In this document: positions 42,484 through 52,730 of the stretch, piece by piece | Numbering within the stretch: position 1 is the first letter of the stretch | How the letters are laid out: every line of letters begins with the position of its first letter | NCBI GenBank assembly: GCA_020636225.1 | Contig: JACJYI010000003.1 | Span: 372,001-436,000 of the forward strand | Source: Lewinellaceae bacterium | GTDB taxonomy: Bacteria; Bacteroidota; Bacteroidia; Chitinophagales; Saprospiraceae | Direction of reading: 5' to 3' | DNA length: 64,000 nt | Notes under the pieces: model-generated | The model's input: only the letters and a program-made list of their open reading frames with translations | What the model was told of the DNA's origin: nothing | Database searches by the model: none | Made by a program: the position numbers and the translations under genes

Positions 42484-45400
42484 ATGACCATACAGAACAA
42501 AGCCTTATCCGAAGCGATCCAGCAGCGTATCCTCATCCTGGACGGGGCCATGGGGACGATGATCCAGCGCCATCAGCTGGATGAGGCAGCCTATCGGGGG
42601 GAGCGATTCCGCGATTGGCACCGGGACCTCAAGGGCAACAATGACCTGCTCTGCCTGACGCAGCCGGAGATCATTCGCCGGATCCATCTGGAGTACCTGG
42701 CTGCCGGTTCGGATATCCTGGAGACCAATACCTTCAATGCCAATGCCATATCCATGGCCGATTATGGCATGGAAGACCTGGCCTATGAGATCAATGTCGC
42801 CGCGGCTACCCTGGCCAGGGAAGCGGCTGACCAGGCGACCCACGACTGGCCGGAAAAACCCCGTTTCGTGGCCGGCGCCCTGGGTCCCACCAACCGGACC
42901 CTGTCCCTCTCCCCGGATGTCAATGATCCGGGTTACCGGGCCATCACTTTTGATGAGCTGCGGCTGGCCTATTACGACCAGGCCCGGGGCCTCATTGACG
43001 GAGGGGTGGACATCCTCCTGATCGAGACCATCTTCGACACCCTGAATGCCAAGGCAGCCATCTTTGCCATCGATCAGTTGTTCGAGGAACGGGATATCCG
43101 GCTGCCCATCATGATCTCGGGGACCATCACCGATGCCTCCGGTCGGACCCTGAGCGGGCAGACGGTCGAGGCCTTCTGGATCTCCGTCGCCCATGCGAGG
43201 CCGTTCTGTATCGGCCTGAACTGTGCTCTCGGCGCGAAGGAGATGCGGCCCTATGTCGAGGTGCTCAGCCGCATCGCCAATTGTTATGTGCATGCATACC
43301 CCAATGCTGGTCTGCCCAATGAAATGGGGGAATACGACCAGACGCCCCACCAGATGTGCGGGTTCATCGATGATTTTGCCCAAAGCGGGCTGGTGAATAT
43401 CGTGGGGGGGTGCTGCGGGACCACTCCGGATCACATCCGGCATATGGCCGAGCATGTTCGGGAGGTGCCGCCCAGGCCATTGCAGCAACCTCGTCCGCAT
43501 ACCCGCCTGTCCGGGCTGGAGCCCCTGGTCATCCGGGCCGATACCAACTTTGTGAACATCGGCGAGCGAACCAATGTGACCGGATCCCGAAAGTTCGCCC
43601 GGCTCATCCGGGAAGGCAACTATTCGGAAGGACTGGCGGTGGCCCTGCAGCAAGTGGAGGGAGGCGCCCAGATCCTTGATGTGAATATGGACGAGGGCCT
43701 GCTGGACAGCGAGGCGGCCATGACCCGATTCCTCAACCTGATGATGGCCGAGCCGGATATTGCTCGCCTGCCCGTGATGATCGACAGTTCGAAATGGAGT
43801 GTCATCGAGGCCGGCCTGAAATGCGTCCAGGGCAAATGCGTGGTCAATTCCATCTCCATGAAGGAGGGCGTGCCCGAGTTCCTGCGCCAGGCCCGCCTGG
43901 CCCGGCGGTATGGATCGGCAGTGGTGGTCATGGCCTTTGACGAAGATGGCCAGGCGGAGACCATCGAACGCAAGGTGAGCATCTGTGAGCGGGCTTACCG
44001 GCTGCTGACCGGCAAGCTGGGCTTTTCCCCCGAAGACATCATCTTCGATCCGAACATCTTTGCCGTGGCCACAGGGATCGCGGAGCACAATGAATACGCG
44101 ATCAATTTTATCGAGGCGACCCGCCTGATCAATCAACGCTGTCCCGGAGCCAAGGTCAGCGGCGGGGTGAGCAACCTGTCGTTCAGCTTCCGCGGCAACC
44201 ATCAGGTCCGGGAGGCCATGCATTCGGCCTTCCTCTACCATGCCATCCGGGCCGGCATGGACATGGGCATCGTCAATGCCGGCATGATGACCGTATATGC
44301 CGACATCCCCGCCGACCTGCTCGAACTGGTGGAGGATGTCCTCTTCAACCGCCGGCCGGATGCCACGGAGCGGTTGACGGACTATGCTGAGGAGCATGCC
44401 GATGACCAGCACAACCGGCCGGAAAAACAGCTGGAGTGGCGCCAATGGCCGGTGGCCAAGCGTATCGAACACGCGCTCGTCAGAGGCATCGATGAGTTCA
44501 TCGAAGCGGATACCGAGGCCATCCGCCAGGAACTTCCCGCTGCCCTGCAGGTGATCGAGGGCCCCCTGATGGATGGCATGAATGTGGTCGGCGACCTGTT
44601 CGGGTCCGGCCAGATGTTCCTGCCCCAGGTGGTGAAGAGTGCCCGGGTGATGAAGAAGGCCGTGGCCTACCTGACCCCGTTCATCGAGGCGGAGAAGCAG
44701 GTGGGCGACAGCCAGACCAAGGGCAAGGTATTGCTGGCCACGGTCAAGGGAGACGTCCACGATATCGGCAAGAATATCGTCGGGGTCGTGCTGGCCTGCA
44801 ACAATTATGAGATCGTGGATATGGGGGTCATGGTACCCCTGGAAAAGATCCTGCAGACAGCGGTTGACGAGAAGGTCGATGTCATCGGGTTGAGTGGCTT
44901 GATCACGCCCTCCCTGGATGAAATGGTCTATGTGGCCCGGGAAATGAAACGCCGTCGGATGGACCTCCCTTTGCTCATCGGAGGAGCGACCACCAGCCGC
45001 ACCCACACCGCGGTCAAGATCGAACCGGAGTATGACGGACCGGTCATCCATGTACTGGATGCCTCGCGCAGCGTACCTGTGGTCTCCCACCTGCTGACCA
45101 AGGATGTCCAGGCTCGCGAACAGCTCCTGGCTGAGACCCGGGCGGACTATGAGCGGATCCGGGTTCAGCGCGAACGTCGGCAATCCACCCGCGAGCTGAT
45201 CACGCTGGAAGCGGCCCGGGCGAACCACAAGCCGACCGACTGGACCGACTACCAGCCTCCCGTGCCAGTCCGGCCAGGACGGCATGTGCTGGATCCACTG
45301 GACCTGGCCGTCCTGCGAGAGTATATCGACTGGACACCCTTTTTCCAGACCTGGCAAATGGCCGGCAAGTATCCGGGTATCCTGACGGACCCGGTGGTCG

Positions 45401-46158
45401 GGACGGAAGCCAGCCGCCTGTTTGAGGATGCGCAGCTCATGCTGGACCGGATCATCCGGGAATCCTGGTTGCAGGCCAAAGCAGTCTTCGGCTTATTTCC
45501 GGCGAGCAGTACGCCGGAGGATGACATCGTCCTCCAGGTGGATGACCGCGCCGTGTCCCTGCATATGCTACGCCAGCAGGTCAGGAAGGCGGAAGGGAAC
45601 GTGCATTATTCCCTGGCCGATTTCATTGCTCCGCAATCCTCCGGGGTCCGGGACTACATGGGATGCTTTGCCGTGACCGCAGGCATGGGTCTGGAGCCGC
45701 ACATCCGTCGGTTCGAGGCGGACCATGATGACTATCAGGCCATCCTCCTCAAGGCCCTGGCGGACCGGTTGGCTGAAGCGGCAGCCGAGTGGCTGCACGA
45801 ACAGGTCCGCTCGGTTTACTGGGGTTATGAATCCGGTCGATCCTGGTCCAACGAGGAACTGATCGCCGAGCAATACCGGGGGATCCGACCGGCACCCGGG
45901 TATCCCGCCTGTCCGGAACACAGCGAGAAACAGACCCTGTGGTCCGTGCTGGATGTGGAGGGACAGACCGGTATTTCCCTGACCGAGAATTTCGCGATGT
46001 ATCCCACCGCTTCCGTCAGCGGATGGTATTTCAGTCACCCGGACAGCCGGTATTTCCCCATCAGCCGGATCGGAGAGGACCAGCTTCACGATTATGCCCG
46101 GCGGAAAGGGTGGGATCTGGCTACCGCGCAACGATGGCTGGCCCCCCTGCTGTCCTGA
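42484..46158 (+). CDS. metH: Cobalamin-dependent methionine synthase
   Basis: 1224 residues, the full four-module enzyme. Homocysteine domain ~1-325 with Zn cysteines in GLNCALG (~246) and GGCCGTTP (~309); pterin domain ~350-620 (NIGERTNVTGSRKF); B12 domain ~650-890 with the base-off motif DVHDIGKN at ~757-764; SAM-dependent reactivation domain ~920-1224 with RPAPGYPACPEH near 1136. It transfers the methyl group of methyltetrahydrofolate to homocysteine through cobalamin. Only 2 bp separate it from the Wzi-like gene, leaving no room for a cobalamin or SAM riboswitch at its start. Confidence 0.97.
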   Translation: MTIQNKALSEAIQQRILILDGAMGTMIQRHQLDEAAYRGERFRDWHRDLKGNNDLLCLTQPEIIRRIHLEYLAAGSDILETNTFNANAISMADYGMEDLAYEINVAAATLAREAADQATHDWPEKPRFVAGALGPTNRTLSLSPDVNDPGYRAITFDELRLAYYDQARGLIDGGVDILLIETIFDTLNAKAAIFAIDQLFEERDIRLPIMISGTITDASGRTLSGQTVEAFWISVAHARPFCIGLNCALGAKEMRPYVEVLSRIANCYVHAYPNAGLPNEMGEYDQTPHQMCGFIDDFAQSGLVNIVGGCCGTTPDHIRHMAEHVREVPPRPLQQPRPHTRLSGLEPLVIRADTNFVNIGERTNVTGSRKFARLIREGNYSEGLAVALQQVEGGAQILDVNMDEGLLDSEAAMTRFLNLMMAEPDIARLPVMIDSSKWSVIEAGLKCVQGKCVVNSISMKEGVPEFLRQARLARRYGSAVVVMAFDEDGQAETIERKVSICERAYRLLTGKLGFSPEDIIFDPNIFAVATGIAEHNEYAINFIEATRLINQRCPGAKVSGGVSNLSFSFRGNHQVREAMHSAFLYHAIRAGMDMGIVNAGMMTVYADIPADLLELVEDVLFNRRPDATERLTDYAEEHADDQHNRPEKQLEWRQWPVAKRIEHALVRGIDEFIEADTEAIRQELPAALQVIEGPLMDGMNVVGDLFGSGQMFLPQVVKSARVMKKAVAYLTPFIEAEKQVGDSQTKGKVLLATVKGDVHDIGKNIVGVVLACNNYEIVDMGVMVPLEKILQTAVDEKVDVIGLSGLITPSLDEMVYVAREMKRRRMDLPLLIGGATTSRTHTAVKIEPEYDGPVIHVLDASRSVPVVSHLLTKDVQAREQLLAETRADYERIRVQRERRQSTRELITLEAARANHKPTDWTDYQPPVPVRPGRHVLDPLDLAVLREYIDWTPFFQTWQMAGKYPGILTDPVVGTEASRLFEDAQLMLDRIIRESWLQAKAVFGLFPASSTPEDDIVLQVDDRAVSLHMLRQQVRKAEGNVHYSLADFIAPQSSGVRDYMGCFAVTAGMGLEPHIRRFEADHDDYQAILLKALADRLAEAAAEWLHEQVRSVYWGYESGRSWSNEELIAEQYRGIRPAPGYPACPEHSEKQTLWSVLDVEGQTGISLTENFAMYPTASVSGWYFSHPDSRYFPISRIGEDQLHDYARRKGWDLATAQRWLAPLLS

Positions 46159-46162
46159 CCTC

Positions 46163-47611
46163 ATGAATGTGATGCGATTGTCCCGACTGAATGCCTTCCA
46201 GACAGGTGCCGCCTATGTCCTGCTCGCGCTGATCTTCCGGTGCTGTTCCTTTTTTCCATCATTGATCGACCACGACGAGAGCACCTACCTGGTGATCGCC
46301 AATGAGCTGCTGAAGGGCAGGATGTACTGGATCGATGTGTTTGACACCAAGCCGATCGGGATCTTCCTGCTCTATGCCGGATTCATCAAGATCGCCGGTC
46401 ATTCCATCATCCTGATCCGGCTGTTGACGGCGTTGTGGGTCGGGCTGACCGCCTGGTTGATCTGGGATGTCCAGCGCAAGTGGATGCCGGATGGTCCGGG
46501 TCCCTGGCTCAGTGGCGTGTTCTATCTGGCCATGATCTCCCTGTTCACCTTTTACGGGGTGTAGCCGAATACCGAGATCTATTTCTCCTCACTGACCATC
46601 GTGGCCATCTGGCTGGTGATACGCTGGCCATGGCAGTGGTGGCCGATGATCGGGGCCGGTATCGCGATTGGGATGGGGGTGATGATCAAGCAGGCGGCAG
46701 CCTTTGATGCCCTGGCACTTGGCCTGTTCCTACTCTGGACGATCCGGCAGGAGAACAAGCGACATCTTCAACGACTGGTGCGGCTGGCTGCCATGACCCT
46801 GGTCGTGGTCCTGCCCCTGGCTGTGGTGGCCTGGTGGTATGCCCGGAAAGGGTATCTCACCCTCTTCCTGGACCATCAATTCCTCTTGCCAGGGAGATAC
46901 CTGAACCAGTCCGATCAACGGTATGAATGGAGCATGGTGGTCGACTTCCTGGCCCGGTATGCGCCCATCACCCTGCTGGCCCTGATGGCTGTCCTTCGCC
47001 GTTCGTCCGCCTCCCGGCCGGCGGTCGGATTCTACGGATTGTGGCTCTTCCTGGCCGCGGTGGCGGCGATCCTGCCCCAGAATGCGTTTGGCCATTACTT
47101 CATTGCCCTGATCCCGCCTATGGCGATGATGGCCGGTCTGGTCTGGCATGCCGATGTCCATCTTCCCGGGTGGCTGAGGTGGTTGCGTTCGGCCCGAACG
47201 GGATATGTCCTGCTCGTCCTCTTTATCGTGGTCAACGGGTTGTTCCAGTACCAGGATTACATCCGGAAACCCGATCACGTCAAGGCTGCCCTGACCCGCA
47301 TCCGGGCCTCCGGCATCGAGGATCCGACCATCTTCACCGGTACCTCCAATTTCCAGATTCTGTATGTCCTGTTGAATATCTCCCCGCCGGTGGGATATCC
47401 CCATCCCAGCCTGTTGTTCGATGATCGATTCGACGAGGTCCTGAATATTGACCACCAGGCACAATTCAACCAGGTGCGGTCTGCCACCCCGTCGTTTTGT
47501 TTTTTCAACCTGAACGAGCCCATGGGGCTCTATGAACCATGGATCGCGGAGGACTACCAGGCCATCGATACCCTGGGCAGGGTGGTCATGTATGCGCGCA
47601 CGGTGAATTGA
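46163..47611 (+). pseudogene. GT39/ArnT-like membrane glycosyltransferase interrupted by an in-frame TAG
   Basis: From ATG 46163 one frame runs to 47611 and is broken only by TAG at 46562-46564. Both halves belong to one protein of ~482 residues. The first has the acidic DHDESTYLVIANELLKG motif of GT39-type enzymes (~35-51) and the first helices; the sequence resumes directly after the stop with PNTEIYFSSLTIVAIW, the usual next conserved segment, followed by ~8 more helices. A PMT/ArnT-like enzyme would transfer a sugar from a polyprenyl phosphate. It could be a recent nonsense mutation, a base-call error (CAG or TGG to TAG) or readthrough. It follows metH by 4 bp. Confidence 0.75.
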
Positions 47612-47613
47612 CC

Positions 47614-49290
47614 CTACCTGATCTCCAGTTCGTAAAAGCCGCTGTTCTTGCCTCTCAGTACCCCGTTCACCCGCCAGGCCAGCCGAAAGCGATAGGTGGA
47701 AGGTTCTGCCGGCGTGGTGACGCGGACGGTGGCGTGGACCACTTCTCCCGGCTGGAGGGAAGTGACTGGCCAGCGGTCCAGGGCGATCCCCTCCTGTCGG
47801 ATCACGTCCTTGAGGATGAACAGGTACTCGAAGGTGACGGCCCGGGTTCCGGCCGTATCCCACTCGACCACCCGGTCGGTCGGATTGGTGATGGTGATGG
47901 GTATCTCCATCGTCGTGCTGGCCGGATAGGCGCGTGCTGACGTATCCATCTGACACCAGATGCGGTTGTAGGAGCGGAAATCATCCACCCAGTGGAATCC
48001 CAGGGGGCGCCCGGAAGGCGTGTTGTCGATGATGGTGTCCTGTGGTGTGTCGGGTTGGGGGTGTTCGGTCACGATGCAGACCCTCTTTCCCTGCACGGAT
48101 TCTTCCAGGGAATAGAGCAGATCGTATTGTGTGCCGGTATCATATTCGGTGCTGAGGCAGTAGCCCGGGCGTCCGGAATAGAAGAGGTATTTGCTCGGGC
48201 GTTGATAGCGGTTGGTAAACACCACAGGTACGTCTCCGGCCGTTCGGGTGATCAGTTCTGCCCACTCATCCCAGTGATGGAACTCCGGAGCCTTTCGCTG
48301 TCCGATAAAGTCCCAGGCCAGATAGATCCGGACGACCACCAGCAAGCCGATGGTGAGCAGTCCACCCCGGATGGCCCACATCCTGGCGGTTGGACGCTTG
48401 TCCAGGAAGTGATAGCCCAGGTAGAGGAGAGGCAGGAAGACGGGTCCGGTCCAGTTGGCCTCGGTGGGTTGGTTCCAGCTTTGATAGAAGAAGAACAACA
48501 GGAATCCGAGGGCGATCCACTTCAGGCTGCGTTCGAAATCGTCGCGACTGGGCCAGCGCACGACCCCGATCCAGAGCAGGATGCTGGTGAATGGACCCCA
48601 GATGCCGATCTGGCCTCCGAGATATTCGGGAACAAAGCGGAACTTCCACATGTCACCGGCCCGGTCGCGCAGGTGGTAGCGAAAGGACAGCCAGTCGTGC
48701 TCATATTGCCACCAGAGGTGAGGAATGATCAGGCCGACCACCAGGATGACAGCCACCCAGAAGCTGGGTCGTCGCAACAGGCGCAGGTTGGGCAGCAGGG
48801 CCAGCAGGAAGAGCAGGGCGCCATGGTATTTGGTATAGGCGAGGAAGGTCAGGATAGCGGCGAGCAGGAGGGTGTTCGGCCAGGTGTCTTCCTGCAGATA
48901 GGCCCGCCAGACGGTCAGGAAGGCCACGCCGCCGAACAGCAGGGGGGCATCGGGCACGGCCAGGAAGCCAAAGGCATGGAGGATGGGCATGGCGAGCAAC
49001 AGGGTCCAGAACAACCTGGGATCCCTGGGCTGTACCACGCGCCAGGCGAGATAGAAGGCCAGGGTGCCCAGCAGGACCATGAACAGGCGCACGCCCAGCT
49101 CGCCTTCCAATAGCGTGGAGCCCACATGGACGAGCAGGGCGGTGACCGGTGGATGATCCTTGTAGCCCCAGGCCAGATCATGCGAAAAGACCCAGTAATA
49201 GGCTTCGTCATGAAAGAGTTCCGTCCAGGTGGCCTGGATCAGATTGACCAGCAACCAGGCCAGCAATATCCACTTGGTCAGGCGATCCAT
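47614..49290 (-). CDS. GT39/ArnT-like membrane glycosyltransferase
   Basis: 558 residues from ATG 49290, where the first helix (MDRLTKWILLAWLLVNL) begins. About 11-12 hydrophobic helices span residues ~5-355. The first periplasmic loop has HDEAYYWVFSHDLAWGYKDHPP (~27-48), the catalytic Asp/Glu pattern of the ArnT/PMT group. The ~210-residue C-terminal part is a soluble, beta-rich domain, probably periplasmic. It is expected to add a lipid-linked sugar to lipid A, protein or glycan. It converges on the interrupted GT39 gene with a 2-bp gap; despite the same family, the two are clearly different. Confidence 0.85.
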   Translation of the reverse strand: MDRLTKWILLAWLLVNLIQATWTELFHDEAYYWVFSHDLAWGYKDHPPVTALLVHVGSTLLEGELGVRLFMVLLGTLAFYLAWRVVQPRDPRLFWTLLLAMPILHAFGFLAVPDAPLLFGGVAFLTVWRAYLQEDTWPNTLLLAAILTFLAYTKYHGALLFLLALLPNLRLLRRPSFWVAVILVVGLIIPHLWWQYEHDWLSFRYHLRDRAGDMWKFRFVPEYLGGQIGIWGPFTSILLWIGVVRWPSRDDFERSLKWIALGFLLFFFYQSWNQPTEANWTGPVFLPLLYLGYHFLDKRPTARMWAIRGGLLTIGLLVVVRIYLAWDFIGQRKAPEFHHWDEWAELITRTAGDVPVVFTNRYQRPSKYLFYSGRPGYCLSTEYDTGTQYDLLYSLEESVQGKRVCIVTEHPQPDTPQDTIIDNTPSGRPLGFHWVDDFRSYNRIWCQMDTSARAYPASTTMEIPITITNPTDRVVEWDTAGTRAVTFEYLFILKDVIRQEGIALDRWPVTSLQPGEVVHATVRVTTPAEPSTYRFRLAWRVNGVLRGKNSGFYELEIR

Positions 49291-49407
49291 ATCAGGTTTT
49301 GTCGTCGCCTCGAAGGTACTGAAAAGGGGGCGCACGAGGGGAGACGGGCCGGAAGCAGCCCTGACAATGGAACCTTATTACCTTACTGGCTGTTTCAGAG
49401 AGATATT

Positions 49408-51582
49408 ATGGTAAGAAAAAAGAAGTCCAAAGGACACGTGCCTGAGCAACAGGCTATTCAACAGGCCATCGGCCGCTTCTTCAAGCAACATCCCCGAAAA
49501 GCATATAATGCCAAGCAGATCATCCGCAAGCTGGATCTTTCCGCCAACCGGGATGCGGTCCAGCATGCTTTGACCACCCTGGTGAAAAAGGAGATTCTGG
49601 AATCGGCATTTGAAGACAAATTCCGACTGGTCTCCTCAGCCCCTTCCAAGCAGGCCGCGCCATCACCAAGGGCAAAGGGACCGATCATCGGATCGGTCGA
49701 TCTGACCCGTTCCGGTGCGGCATTCATTTCCGTGCCCGGTATGGAGCGTGACATTTTCATCCCTCCACGGGCTGTGAATACCGCTCTCCAGGGTGATACC
49801 GTGGAAGTGAGGATGCGCCAGGGCCGTCGGGGCGGCCGCCCGGAAGGGGAGATCGTCCGGATCGTCAAGCGGGTCAACGAACATTTTATCGGCACCATCC
49901 GCATCTGGCGCAAACACGCCATTGTGGTGCCCGACAAGCTGAACATGCCCTTCGATATCCTGGTCGGCCTGGGTGAACTGGCCGGTGCCGAGGATGGTGA
50001 AAAGGTGGTGGTTCATGTCACGGACTGGCCCGGGCCGGAAAACAAATTGCGTAATCCCAAGGGCAAGGTCACCGGTCGCCTCAATGATCAGTCGATCAAT
50101 GACGTGGAAATGCAGGCCATCCTGGTCAACAACGGATTTCAACTGTACTTCAGCGAGGAAGCCCACGGGATCGCCGATGCTTTTCCTGCCGAGATCTCCG
50201 AGGCGGAGATCGCGAAACGCCGGGATTTTCGGGAGATCCTCACCTTCACCATCGACCCGGAAGATGCCAAGGATTTCGACGATGCCATTTCCTATCGCAA
50301 ACTGAAGGAGGGCGGATGCGAGATCGGCGTGCACATCGCCGATGTGACCCACTACCTCCAGCCGGATACCGTGCTGGACAAGGAGGCCTATGATCGCAGC
50401 ACTTCCGTCTATCTGGTGGACCGGGTATTGCCCATGCTGCCGGAGCGACTGTCCAACGAGCTCTGTTCGCTCCGTCCGGATGAGGACAGCCTGACCTTTT
50501 CAGCGGTCTTCACCTTTGACGAGAAAGACAAGCTGGTCGATCGGTGGTTCGGCAAGACCGTGATCCATTCCCATCGCCGGTTCAGCTACGAGCAGGCCCA
50601 GGAAGTCCTGGAGACCGGGAAAGGGGATCACGCCCAGGAACTCCTGCATGTCAACCGCATCGCCACCCGGTTGCGCAAGCAGCGCTTCAAGGATGGCAGT
50701 ATCTCCTTCGAGTCGGAAGAAGTGAAATTCCGGCTCAACGAGGAAGGTGTGCCCATTGAGGTGTATACCAAGGAGCGAAAAGAGGCTCACTTGCTGATCG
50801 AAGACTTCATGCTGCTCGCCAACAAGGAAGTGGCGGCGTATATCCAGAAGAAGAGCGAGGGTCAGGAGATCCCCTTTGTCTATCGGGTCCACGATCTGCC
50901 GGATCCGGACAAGCTGAATGACTTCGTGCTCTTTGCCAAGGAGGTCGGATTCAAGATGGAGGTCAAGACCCCGGAACAGGTGGCCAGGTCCTTCAACAAG
51001 CTGGCCGAAGCGGCCAAGGAGAATGAATTGCTGCGCATGCTGGAGCCCCTGGCCATCCGCACCATGGCCAAGGCGGCGTATACCACCAACAATATCGGGC
51101 ACTATGGCCTGGGCTTCCAGGACTACACCCATTTCACTTCACCCATCCGGCGGTACAGTGATGTGCTGGTCCACCGGATCCTGGCCAGGAATCTCGATTC
51201 CGTCTGGCGGGAGGACAAATTCCTGCTGGAGGCCCGATGCCGGTACATTTCCCAGCAGGAGCGACGGGCCATGGATGCTGAGCGAGAATCCATCAAGTAC
51301 AAGCAGGTGGAGTTCATCGAAAAGCATGTCGGTGAGATCTTCGAAGGGCAAATCAGTGGCATGATGGACAAGGGCATCTTCGTGCAGCTCAGGGGGAGCC
51401 TGGTCGAGGGCATGGCCCCGTTCAGCCATTTTCCGGAGCCCTATGAGGTGGATGACAGCCGACTGAAAGCCAGGGGGAAACATACGGCCACCGTGTTGAA
51501 GATGGGGGACACCGTGAATGTGCAGATCATGTTCGCCGACCTCGCCCATCGCCAGGTGGAGATGCGGGTGATCTGGGAATAA
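49408..51582 (+). CDS. rnr: Ribonuclease R
   Basis: 724 residues from ATG 49408, chosen because the basic N-terminus and winged helix start there; the longer ORF overlaps the divergent gene. Winged helix ~15-75, cold-shock OB domains ~88-240, the RNB catalytic domain with PEDAKDFDDA near 284-293 holding the Mg-binding Asp cluster, and an S1 domain from ~635 (GEIFEGQISGMMDKGIFVQL). It degrades structured RNA 3' to 5', working in RNA quality control. The short tail after S1 lacks the long Lys-rich end of the E. coli protein. Confidence 0.94.
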   Translation: MVRKKKSKGHVPEQQAIQQAIGRFFKQHPRKAYNAKQIIRKLDLSANRDAVQHALTTLVKKEILESAFEDKFRLVSSAPSKQAAPSPRAKGPIIGSVDLTRSGAAFISVPGMERDIFIPPRAVNTALQGDTVEVRMRQGRRGGRPEGEIVRIVKRVNEHFIGTIRIWRKHAIVVPDKLNMPFDILVGLGELAGAEDGEKVVVHVTDWPGPENKLRNPKGKVTGRLNDQSINDVEMQAILVNNGFQLYFSEEAHGIADAFPAEISEAEIAKRRDFREILTFTIDPEDAKDFDDAISYRKLKEGGCEIGVHIADVTHYLQPDTVLDKEAYDRSTSVYLVDRVLPMLPERLSNELCSLRPDEDSLTFSAVFTFDEKDKLVDRWFGKTVIHSHRRFSYEQAQEVLETGKGDHAQELLHVNRIATRLRKQRFKDGSISFESEEVKFRLNEEGVPIEVYTKERKEAHLLIEDFMLLANKEVAAYIQKKSEGQEIPFVYRVHDLPDPDKLNDFVLFAKEVGFKMEVKTPEQVARSFNKLAEAAKENELLRMLEPLAIRTMAKAAYTTNNIGHYGLGFQDYTHFTSPIRRYSDVLVHRILARNLDSVWREDKFLLEARCRYISQQERRAMDAERESIKYKQVEFIEKHVGEIFEGQISGMMDKGIFVQLRGSLVEGMAPFSHFPEPYEVDDSRLKARGKHTATVLKMGDTVNVQIMFADLAHRQVEMRVIWE

Positions 51583-51664
51583 TATCACACGCCGTGGACA
51601 ATGTGGGCGTTTGCGTGTGGAAACAGCCTGTCCGTTTTGTACCTTCCGCTTGAAATGTACAGGG

Positions 51665-52618
51665 ATGAACAGGTTGCTTTTCCTACTGATTTTTCTTCAG
51701 TACTCGGGACTTCTCTTTGCTCAGAACGGATATCCGTTTCCAACGGATGAAGCAGAATGGCATGTCACGAGGGTGTCACCCATTCTCGGACCTGATGATG
51801 CATTTGATCGATGGGTATATCGTGTGGGTGGTGAAACCCTGGTTATAGATAGCACAACGTATGTGGCCGTTGCTGCCCGAGGCACCTGCCATTCCGATCA
51901 GTCGACGTCTTACCAGTACGAACCTTACGTTCCCGCGCAATATGCCATTGTTGGTGGATTGCGGCAGGAAGGGGATTCCATTTTTTTTCGCAGAGTCTCG
52001 TTTCCACCATTTACGGGCGCACCATCGACCATCTATGCCTATCCCCTGGATCAGGAAGTCCTCCTGTATGATTTTTCCCTGGAAATAGGAGATACCATCG
52101 AGTATGTCACTCCGGATCGAACGTTCGTCGTGACGGATGTCATGGTCAATTCGCAGGGAAGAAAGGAGATTCAGCTTTCTTCTTTTGGATGTGGATATCC
52201 CATCAATGTCCTGTGGCGTGAAGGACAGGGTTGTACGAATGGATTGCTGGAAACGATCTGCTTCTATTATTATGCGGGGAGTTGTTTTTCCAGCGCTGCC
52301 ACCGGTGAACCTCCTTGTTCAATACCCTGTACCCCGGACGATCCGGTACTGGTCGCGACCACCTCTCCGGCTGGTTCCGGCAGTGTCAGGGTGCACCCCA
52401 ATCCCACCTCGGATATCCTGCATCTGTCCATCTCTGATCCACTGGCACCCATGGAGCTGACCCTCCTGGATATCACTGGCCAGCCTGTCCTGGTCCGTCA
52501 GGCAGTGCGGGACCAGGATACCCTCGACCTGAGCGGACTGGCTCCGGGGTCGTACATCTGTCAGGTCAGCAGTCCCCGGGGTGAATTCCAGGTATTCAAG
52601 GTGGTCCGGTTGCCCTGA
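51665..52618 (+). CDS. Secreted protein with T9SS sorting domain, tandem paralogue 1
   Basis: 317 residues from ATG 51665, which begins a signal peptide ending at LLFAQ. The ~210-residue middle is rich in aromatic and beta residues (GGLRQEGDSIFFRRVSF, LLYDFSLEIGDTIEY) with paired Cys (GCGYPIN, REGQGCTNG), and matches no family known to me. Residues ~235-317 are a T9SS type A sorting domain (VHPNPTSDILHLSI, LLDITGQPVLV, LAPGSYICQVSS). It should be exported to the cell surface by T9SS. It is ~110 bp upstream of a paralogue with the same layout. Confidence 0.85.
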   Translation: MNRLLFLLIFLQYSGLLFAQNGYPFPTDEAEWHVTRVSPILGPDDAFDRWVYRVGGETLVIDSTTYVAVAARGTCHSDQSTSYQYEPYVPAQYAIVGGLRQEGDSIFFRRVSFPPFTGAPSTIYAYPLDQEVLLYDFSLEIGDTIEYVTPDRTFVVTDVMVNSQGRKEIQLSSFGCGYPINVLWREGQGCTNGLLETICFYYYAGSCFSSAATGEPPCSIPCTPDDPVLVATTSPAGSGSVRVHPNPTSDILHLSISDPLAPMELTLLDITGQPVLVRQAVRDQDTLDLSGLAPGSYICQVSSPRGEFQVFKVVRLP

Positions 52619-52730
52619 GGCACAGAGGAGGGATAAGGAGAACCGAAACCGATCTTCCCCATGTAGTGCCGAGATTGACCTTTGAAATCATTTTAGGAAT
52701 GTGTATTCGCATTAGAAACGAAAGCATGAG

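Noticed and set aside
42440..42484. Cobalamin or SAM riboswitch before metH
   Set aside because: Only 2 bp separate the upstream stop from the metH start and no riboswitch-like sequence is visible.
42505..45357. Minus-strand ORF of 950 codons opposite metH
   Set aside because: Antisense of a clear, full-length metH; long antisense ORFs are expected in GC-rich genes.
46562..46564. Reassigned TAG codon (alternative genetic code)
   Set aside because: Only one gene is interrupted; all other long genes are intact under the standard code.
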